Shown in pieces: positions 1 through 5,264 of a stretch of 11,496 nt of DNA. Positions within the stretch are counted from its first letter, which is position 1; each line of letters opens with the position of its first letter. Under the pieces are notes generated by a model, which made no database searches, was not told the DNA's origin, and worked only from the letters and a program-made list of their open reading frames with translations. The stretch comes from Nitrospinota bacterium (GTDB taxonomy: Bacteria > Nitrospinota > Nitrospinia > Nitrospinales > VA-1). Location: positions 1-11,496 of the forward strand of contig JADFGI010000062.1 of assembly GCA_022567815.1 (NCBI GenBank), written 5' to 3'. A program made the translations under genes and the position numbers.

Positions 1-355
1 AAATCCATATCCGGGATTGTGGTTTATCCGGATCCATATCCACATGAAGAAACTCTTTGCCAATCCCGATTCTCTGGAATCCTTCCTGCATCAAACTGCG
101 TATCAAATGAAATCTTGATAGACTGTTGGGACACCGAATGTCCGCCGCAAAACCGCGCAGATGAGAGCTTTCAGGAGAACCGCCAATACTGCGGTTATGA
201 GGCTCACAACGGCAACCAGAGTTAATGGTCAAGGGCCCAAATTTTTCCCGGACCTTTTGAAGACGCTCGATAAATTCGATTTGCACTCGATCATAATCGC
301 ATCCACAGGAACACTTGAATTCCCACCTTGAAAAATGTTTTGTCAGGTCGCCCAT
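1..355 (-). CDS. M15-family zinc peptidase, phage-endolysin type (3' end outside the window)
   Basis: Reading the minus strand from the ATG at 353-355 gives 118 uninterrupted codons running off the left edge, so the C-terminus is missing. The product matches the small Peptidase_M15_3 pattern. It has an N-terminal HFSRWEFKCSCGC segment (residues 7-19) with three closely spaced cysteines, then SGCRCEPHN (46-54), GGSPESSHLRGFAADI (58-73) and FLHVD (102-106). His65, Asp72 and His104 are at the expected zinc-ligand positions. Family members are metallo-D,D-peptidases that cut peptidoglycan stem peptides, often in phage lysis cassettes and sometimes as host cell-wall enzymes. No signal peptide is visible, which fits an endolysin or prophage remnant better than a periplasmic enzyme. 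The Shine-Dalgarno sequence is weak (GAG a few bases before the ATG). The gene diverges from dnaA. Family assignment is strong; cellular role is inferred. Confidence 0.88.
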   Translation of the reverse strand, partial: MGDLTKHFSRWEFKCSCGCDYDRVQIEFIERLQKVREKFGPLTINSGCRCEPHNRSIGGSPESSHLRGFAADIRCPNSLSRFHLIRSLMQEGFQRIGIGKEFLHVDMDPDKPQSRIWI

Positions 356-382
356 TAGAACTCATTGAAATTTAAAGGAAGG

Positions 383-418
383 AAAGAGGAAACGAACGTT
401 TAAATTCGTTTCCTCTTT
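383..418. repeat. Perfect 14-bp inverted repeat (hairpin) upstream of the M15 gene
   Basis: AAAGAGGAAACGAA at 383-396 is exactly reverse-complementary to TTCGTTTCCTCTTT at 405-418, with an 8-base loop. It lies 28 bases upstream of the minus-strand M15 start codon. Read on the minus strand it is followed by pyrimidine-rich CCTTCCTTT, so it could be a terminator or a leader hairpin for the M15 transcript. No gene in the window ends near it, so a terminator for a known gene is not supported. Confidence 0.75.
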
Positions 419-718
419 ACAGGAAGGAAATCCCTAATGCGCGTTTGGGAGGTAAGGACGTTAAATGTTTTTCTTTTTAATACGGAATAAAATTTGACGA
501 AGCTATAGAATGATATTCCTTTGTTTTCAAGGTGAGAAGCTAGATTTCCTTGTGAGTACTGACTTTCCTGCCCCTCGCTTATTATGAAAAAAGGTAAGGC
601 AGGGACAACGTAACCCTTTTTAACTTAAAGAGATCGGATCAAAATCAGGTAAGGAAAGAATAAAAATGGAATTGCAGGGAGGAAAAAATTTTGCAGGAGT
701 TAATTAGCAAAAATATTT

Positions 719-748
719 TTGACAAAATACTTTTGTTAATTTTAGGGT
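719..748 (+). promoter_or_regulatory. Candidate dnaA promoter
   Basis: TTGACA at 719-724 is a perfect sigma70-type -35 hexamer. The best -10 at usual spacing is the poor TAGGGT at 743-748 (18-bp spacer, 3 of 6 consensus bases). An alternative AT-rich -10 lies at 801-809 (TATTATATT), with TTGATT at 783-788 as a badly spaced -35. The -35 at 719 overlaps the first palindrome of the operator pair. Confidence 0.4.
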
Positions 749-771
749 TACAGACAAAGTAATTTTGTTTG
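719..771. promoter_or_regulatory. Paired palindromic operator-like sites upstream of dnaA
   Basis: ACAAAATACTTTTGT at 722-736 and ACAAAGTAATTTTGT at 754-768 are two dyads matching at 13 of 15 bases, placed 32 bp apart (about three helical turns). Extending to 21 bp (719-739 and 751-771), the arms pair at 8 of 9 and 7 of 9 positions. The first covers the TTGACA -35 and the second covers the expected transcription start, the classic geometry for cooperative repression. Paired sites about three turns apart are characteristic of NrdR boxes, and the left halves resemble the ACACWATA half-site. However, these dyads are centred on a base rather than between bases, so the regulator is unassigned. Confidence 0.6.
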
Positions 772-864
772 GGTTTTTCAGGTTGATTTTAAAAATTTCA
801 TATTATATTGTACGCACTCCTTTTCTCACCAAATACAATTAAAATTTATACACACCGGGAATTT

Positions 865-2235
865 ATGACCTCGAAGGAAATTCTTTGGCAACAGTGCTTG
901 AAAGAAATTGAAGCACAAATACTGCCAGAGAATTATACAACTTTGTTCAGCCCAACATATCCGTACGCATTAAAAAACGATTCCCTCACCATTGCTGTCC
1001 CCAGCAATTTTTACAAGAAGTGCCTGCAAGAAAATTATCAGGATTTGATTGAAACAACTCTTGAATCTCTCTTGAAAAAGAAAACCCTGGTAGATTTTCT
1101 TGTAACCGAGGAACTTACGGAAAAAAATCCGGCGCCACAAACCAGCGGCGATTATTCCCCGGTTGTACCCAGGATAAAATCGGACAAAAACGATATCCAG
1201 GATCGGCTGATTCAATCCGCCTTGAATCCAATACACACATTTTCCAGTTTTGTGGTCGGTTCAAGCAATCAGTTTGCCCATGCCGCCGCGCTGGCTGTGG
1301 CCAATAATCCGGCAGCCGCTTACAATCCCCTTTTCATATACGGATCAGTCGGTTTGGGCAAAACCCATCTTCTTCATGCAATTGGCCACCAAATCCTTGA
1401 AAACGATCCCGAAGTCAAGGTCCGGTATCTTTCCGCCGAAAGTTTTACGGTGGATCTGATCGAATCACTGAAACAAGATAAAATGCCCTTATTCCGAAAA
1501 CGGTATCGTCCGCTGGATGTTCTTCTCATAGACGATATTCAATTCCTGATTGGCAAGGAGAAGACTCAGGAGGAGTTTTTTTATACCTTCAACACATTAT
1601 ACGAGTCGCACAAACAGATTGTTATTTCTGGTGACAAATATCCTAAAGACATTCAAAATATCGAAGAACGGCTTAGGTCGCGGTTCGAATCTGGTCTGGT
1701 GGCGGATGTTAATTATCCGGATGTGGAAACGAAGGTCGCCATCCTCTACAAAAAAGCCGAATTCCATAAGAAAACCATTCCTCATGACGTTGCCCTGTTT
1801 ATTGCCAGCAATATCAAATCCAACATAAGAGAGCTTGAGGGCCTTCTGCTGAGAATTATTGCCTACGCCTCTTTTCTGCATAAAGATATTTCCCTGGCTC
1901 TGGCCAAAGAAGTTTTAAAGGAATTTACCTACGATAAAACCAAAAACTTCACCATTCCAAATATTCAAAAACTCGTTGCGTCTTATTTCCATCTCAAAGT
2001 TTCCGATTTGAAATCCAAAACTCGTTCGCGGAATATTTCGTTTCCCCGGCAAATTGCCATGTATATTTGTCGCGAATACACCAAATCTTCCCTCCCAGAT
2101 ATAGGAAAACAGTTTGGCGGCAAAGATCACACCACCGTCATCTTCTCGCATAAAAAAATCACCAAACTCATTAAGGAAAACAACCCGTTGATAAATAATA
2201 TTGAGGAAATCATCAAGCGCATTGAAGGTGAATAA
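865..2235 (+). CDS. dnaA: Chromosomal replication initiator protein DnaA
   Basis: This 456-residue AAA+ ATPase binds DnaA boxes at oriC, oligomerises with ATP and melts the origin for helicase loading. Domain I (about 1-80) begins in the usual style (MTSKEILWQQCLKEIE). A short linker at about 85-115 is domain II. Domain III has FVVGSSNQFAHAAA, Walker A GSVGLGKT (160-167), Walker B LLIDDIQ with Asp223/Asp224, the ERLRSRFESGL segment (268-278) and a SNIRELEG motif. Domain IV carries the DNA-binding signature GGKDHTTVIFSHKKI (418-432). The ATG at 865 is chosen over an in-frame TTG at 808 because it gives the family's usual N-terminus and has GGGA at 857-860; the extra 19 residues would be atypical. 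Minor oddities are Ser for the second Gly of Walker A and SGDKYP where (S/T)SDRPP is usual after Walker B. It is followed by gyrB, not dnaN. Confidence 0.98.
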   Translation: MTSKEILWQQCLKEIEAQILPENYTTLFSPTYPYALKNDSLTIAVPSNFYKKCLQENYQDLIETTLESLLKKKTLVDFLVTEELTEKNPAPQTSGDYSPVVPRIKSDKNDIQDRLIQSALNPIHTFSSFVVGSSNQFAHAAALAVANNPAAAYNPLFIYGSVGLGKTHLLHAIGHQILENDPEVKVRYLSAESFTVDLIESLKQDKMPLFRKRYRPLDVLLIDDIQFLIGKEKTQEEFFYTFNTLYESHKQIVISGDKYPKDIQNIEERLRSRFESGLVADVNYPDVETKVAILYKKAEFHKKTIPHDVALFIASNIKSNIRELEGLLLRIIAYASFLHKDISLALAKEVLKEFTYDKTKNFTIPNIQKLVASYFHLKVSDLKSKTRSRNISFPRQIAMYICREYTKSSLPDIGKQFGGKDHTTVIFSHKKITKLIKENNPLINNIEEIIKRIEGE

Positions 2236-2461
2236 ATTGTTCATAACGTATAGAAAAAATGTGCGTAATCCCATAAAAATAAGGTATACTGGAACTACTA
2301 AAAGTTACTCCTCCCCCACACCTGAATAACAGCACAATTGATAACACTTTTTCCCCCATATAGAATGTTTAAATTCAATATGTTAGATTACTTTTCCACA
2401 TATTGACAGCCCCTACTGCTTCTACAAGGTAGTTATTCTTTATCCTCTTTATGTATTGTAA
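2236..2461. other. dnaA-gyrB intergenic region with DnaA-box-like sites
   Basis: The 226-bp AT-rich spacer contains TTTTCCACA at 2392-2400, which fits the relaxed DnaA-box consensus TTWTNCACA. Two weaker one-mismatch sites on the opposite strand lie at 2238-2246 (TTATGAACA) and 2260-2268 (TTACGCACA). A perfect TTGACA at 2403-2408 could be a gyrB -35, but no good -10 follows at 16-18 bp. A TATACT at 2285-2290 is a possible -10 without a clear -35. No intrinsic terminator for dnaA was seen. One to three sites are too few to call an origin, though DnaA regulation of gyrB or a second origin half is possible. Confidence 0.35.
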
Positions 2462-2465
2462 ATGA
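2451..2465 (+). CDS. Four-codon mini-ORF overlapping the gyrB start (speculative)
   Basis: ATG TAT TGT AAA TGA sits directly before gyrB. Its TGA (2463-2465) overlaps the gyrB ATG (2462-2464) in an ATGA arrangement, which could allow re-initiation. Neither start has a clear Shine-Dalgarno; the nearest is AAGGT at 2426-2430. It may be chance. Confidence 0.15.
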   Translation: MYCK

Positions 2466-5065
2466 AACAAGCCCAAGAACCGATCTACGATTCCTCAAAT
2501 ATAAAAATCCTTGAAGGATTGGAAGCTGTCCGAAAACGACCTGCCATGTATATTGGCGGGACCGGAATCTCCGGGCTCCATCACCTCATTTTTGAGCTGG
2601 TAGACAACAGCGTTGATGAAGCCATTGCCGGTTACTGTTCTGAAGTTGAGGTTATCATCCATTTGGATAACAGCGTGACTGTTGCAGACAACGGACGGGG
2701 AATTCCTGTCGATCTTCATGCTGATCGCAATATATCCGCCGCTGAGGTGGTGATGACGGTGCTCCATGCAGGCGGTAAATTCGACAAGGATTCTTATAAG
2801 GTTTCCGCCGGATTGCATGGGGTTGGCGTGTCGGTAGTCAATGCTCTGTCTGAAACGCTATGCCTTGAAATCAAGCGGAACGGCGCCATTTATTCGCAAA
2901 GATATGAAATAGGTAAACCTGTCACTAAACTTGAGATTATTGGGAAAGCCAGTACAACGGGAACGAAGATCGATTTTCAGCCGGATCCGGCTATTTTTGA
3001 AGAAGTGACCCTGAGTTTTGAAATTTTAGCCAACCGTTTAAGAGAGCTTTCTTTTCTGAACAAAGGACTCAAGATTCATTTGCATGATGAGCGGGACGGC
3101 AAAGATAAGGAATTTGTATATGAAGGTGGGATTTTATCTTTTGTCGACCACTTGAGTGAAAATAAAAAGGTTCTGCACCCCAACCCTATTTTTATCGAAA
3201 AAGAAAAAGATGATTTCGATCTCCAATTGGCTATGCAATATAACGATGGCTACAGCGAGGAGATATTCACTTTCGTCAATAATGTAAATACGCGTGATGG
3301 GGGGACTCATCTTAGCGGTTTCAGATCTGCTTTGACTCGGACAATTAATAGCTACGCCTTGCAAAATAACATGATTAAAAGTAGCGATCCCAGCCTGGCC
3401 GGAGACGATGTACGCGAAGGCATGATTGCGGTGTTGAGCATTAAAATTCCTGAACCCCAATTCGAAGGGCAGACTAAGGGTAAGATTGGGAATACCGAGG
3501 TTAAGGGAATCGTCGAGCAGATAGTCAATGATAAGCTCAAGCAGGTTTTTGAAGAAAACCCGGTGATTGCCAAAGCTATTGTTTCAAAAGCCATCAGTGC
3601 GGCGCAGGCGCGCGAGGCGGCAAAAAAAGCCAAAGATCTGGTTCGCCGAAAAAGTGCGTTGGAGGTAAGTGCGCTTCCCGGCAAGCTTGCAGATTGTTCG
3701 GAAAAAAATCCGGAACTGTCGGAACTCTATATCGTGGAAGGAGATTCCGCGGGCGGGTCCGCAAAGCAGGGTAGGAATCGAAGGTATCAGGCGATCCTTC
3801 CCTTACGTGGAAAAATTCTCAATGTCGAAAAGGCGCGTTACGATAAAATGCTCGCCAGCAATGAAATTCGTACACTCATTACAGCTTTGGGGACGGGGAT
3901 CGGAGTTTCGGATTTCAAAATAGAAAATCTGCGCTATCACAAAATCATTATTATGACCGATGCAGATGTGGATGGATCGCATATCCGCACTCTCTTGCTG
4001 ACATTTTTTTTCCGGCAAATGTTGGAGCTGATACAAAAAGGTTATCTCTACATCGCCCAGCCGCCCTTGTTTAAAGTGAAGAAGGGCAAAACGGAAAAGT
4101 ACATGAAAAATGAAAAGTTTCTTGTTCAATACCTCGTAGAGCAGGGCACGGACAAACTGGAAGTCGGGACGGCAAATAACGGTGTTTCTCTGAAAGGACC
4201 CCAACTTGTCAAATTTATTAATGACTTGTTTCGCTACCAGGAAAGGTTTGATCAGGTGGTGAAAAACAATATTCCCGCCGGGATCCTGTCAGCTTTAATC
4301 AATCTCAATGTCAGCAGGAAGAATTTTCAGACAGTGGAAGCTCTGGTTGAAACGGTGGTGAAGGTATTTGATCAACTGATAGACGAGGAAAACCGGAAAA
4401 AATATAATTACAAACAGGAGTATTTCAATATTCCAATTGAATTTAAAAATGCGGGAAGCATTAATTGGGATGTTGAGAATCGTCTGAAAAAATTTCTCAT
4501 TGAGTTAGATAAAACCGATGCCACTCGAATTTGCGCGAAAACCTCCCACGGCAAAGAAAAGATCGATTTGAACAACACCATTAAGGGCGTTCGATTGCTC
4601 CTTGATCAGGATCCTGAAACCGGTTTGTTCAAGTTTTTCATTCAGGGATTGAATAATGGCCGGGAGTTCAATATTAAATTTAACACGAATTTTATCGAGT
4701 CGGTAATCATACAGAAAATTCTTGAAGTGTATGAGCCCATCCGTCCCCTCGATCACCCCCCCTTCATATTGAAAAACAATGGCGATTCCAGGGAAGCAAA
4801 TTCAAAACACGACCTGCTGGAAGCCATTCTGGAAAGCGCGAAAAAGGGCATGTATATCCAGCGTTATAAAGGATTGGGCGAGATGAACCCGGATCAACTC
4901 TGGGAAACCACAATGGACCCTGAAAAAAGAATTCTTTTGCAGGTTCGGGCGGACGACCTGGTTGCCTCCGATATTATATTCACAACTCTGATGGGCGATG
5001 AGGTGGGGCCGAGACGGGATTTCATCCAGAAAAACGCTTTGCAGGTAAGAAACATCGACATTTGA
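2462..5065 (+). CDS. gyrB: DNA gyrase subunit B
   Basis: This is the ATPase and TOPRIM subunit of the A2B2 type II topoisomerase that introduces negative supercoils. The GHKL ATPase domain shows ELVDNSVDEAI (Glu45, Asn49), ADNGRGIP (75-82) and the ATP lid GGKFDKDSYKVSAGLHGVG (104-122). The transducer carries the QTK loop at 337-339 (PQFEGQTKGKIGN). The TOPRIM domain has LYIVEGDSAGGS with Glu426, PLRGKILNVEKA, and the Mg-binding DADVDGSH (Asp500/502/504). The tail has IQRYKGLGEMN and TTMDPEKR. The length of 867 residues is longer than E. coli GyrB (804), because of a poorly conserved insert of roughly 220 residues between TOPRIM (about 550) and the tail. Such an insert is typical of Gram-negative GyrB but large here, and it points to GyrB rather than ParE. 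The start has no good ribosome binding site but gives the normal N-terminus. Confidence 0.98.
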   Translation: MKQAQEPIYDSSNIKILEGLEAVRKRPAMYIGGTGISGLHHLIFELVDNSVDEAIAGYCSEVEVIIHLDNSVTVADNGRGIPVDLHADRNISAAEVVMTVLHAGGKFDKDSYKVSAGLHGVGVSVVNALSETLCLEIKRNGAIYSQRYEIGKPVTKLEIIGKASTTGTKIDFQPDPAIFEEVTLSFEILANRLRELSFLNKGLKIHLHDERDGKDKEFVYEGGILSFVDHLSENKKVLHPNPIFIEKEKDDFDLQLAMQYNDGYSEEIFTFVNNVNTRDGGTHLSGFRSALTRTINSYALQNNMIKSSDPSLAGDDVREGMIAVLSIKIPEPQFEGQTKGKIGNTEVKGIVEQIVNDKLKQVFEENPVIAKAIVSKAISAAQAREAAKKAKDLVRRKSALEVSALPGKLADCSEKNPELSELYIVEGDSAGGSAKQGRNRRYQAILPLRGKILNVEKARYDKMLASNEIRTLITALGTGIGVSDFKIENLRYHKIIIMTDADVDGSHIRTLLLTFFFRQMLELIQKGYLYIAQPPLFKVKKGKTEKYMKNEKFLVQYLVEQGTDKLEVGTANNGVSLKGPQLVKFINDLFRYQERFDQVVKNNIPAGILSALINLNVSRKNFQTVEALVETVVKVFDQLIDEENRKKYNYKQEYFNIPIEFKNAGSINWDVENRLKKFLIELDKTDATRICAKTSHGKEKIDLNNTIKGVRLLLDQDPETGLFKFFIQGLNNGREFNIKFNTNFIESVIIQKILEVYEPIRPLDHPPFILKNNGDSREANSKHDLLEAILESAKKGMYIQRYKGLGEMNPDQLWETTMDPEKRILLQVRADDLVASDIIFTTLMGDEVGPRRDFIQKNALQVRNIDI

Positions 5066-5264
5066 CCAGCTGGCCTGCGGGCCAGGGCGAGTGCTCAGCC
5101 GACTTACAGCCGGACTGAGTGCGACAAACGCTTCGCTTCGCTCGCGTGTCGCTCCTCGAGGCTGGACCAAGTATTAAAGGCAAGGGATTTAGGGCCTCGC
5201 GAAGCGTCAGGCCCCCCTGCGTAGCAGGCTTTTCTTCCCCGTGTAACGGGGAAAAGGAAAAATC
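5066..5264. repeat. GC-rich hairpin cluster between gyrB and gyrA
   Basis: This 199-bp spacer is markedly more GC-rich than its surroundings and contains at least five inverted repeats. They are CTGGCC/GGCCAG (5070-5085), GCGACA/TGTCGC (5121-5152), GGGCCTCGC with GCG..AGGCCC (5192-5214), CCTGC/GCAGG (5216-5228) followed by CTTTTCTT, and TTCCCCG/CGGGGAA (5235-5253). It looks like a mosaic of palindromic intergenic repeat units (REP/BIME-like). The CCTGC/GCAGG hairpin plus T-rich tail could act as a weak gyrB terminator. No gene is seen in it. Confidence 0.65.
5235..5258 (+). promoter_or_regulatory. Hairpin abutting the gyrA ribosome binding site
   Basis: A 7-bp stem (TTCCCCG/CGGGGAA, loop TGTAA, 5235-5253) ends one base before AAGGA at 5254-5258. 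That Shine-Dalgarno lies 6 bases upstream of the GTG start of gyrA and supports that start. The adjacent hairpin could influence ribosome access. Confidence 0.6.

Larger units (their letters stand above)
356..864. other. AT-rich divergent intergenic region upstream of dnaA, candidate origin region
   Basis: About 500 bases separate the minus-strand M15 gene from the dnaA ATG, and no convincing gene lies here. The left part is purine-rich and the last 150 bases are very AT-rich. It contains the inverted repeat at 383-418, three direct AGGTAAGG octamers (450-457, 592-599, 647-654), a -35 element, and paired palindromes at 719-771. Two tiny reading frames preceded by purine-rich stretches (438-482, 14 codons; 666-707, 13 codons) are noted but not called as genes. 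No perfect TTATCCACA box was found. Divergent transcription away from this gap and position beside dnaA fit a bidirectional origin, but that is inference. Confidence 0.4.

Noticed and set aside
36..44. ATATCCACA, one mismatch from a DnaA box
   Set aside because: It lies inside the M15 coding sequence and is isolated; it is better explained as codons.
19..225. 68-codon plus-strand reading frame
   Set aside because: It is antisense to the clearly recognisable M15 peptidase on the minus strand and has no family resemblance.
438..482. 14-codon frame preceded by AGGAAGGAAA
   Set aside because: The purine stretch is too far from the ATG and the region is generally purine-rich; no leader function is evident.
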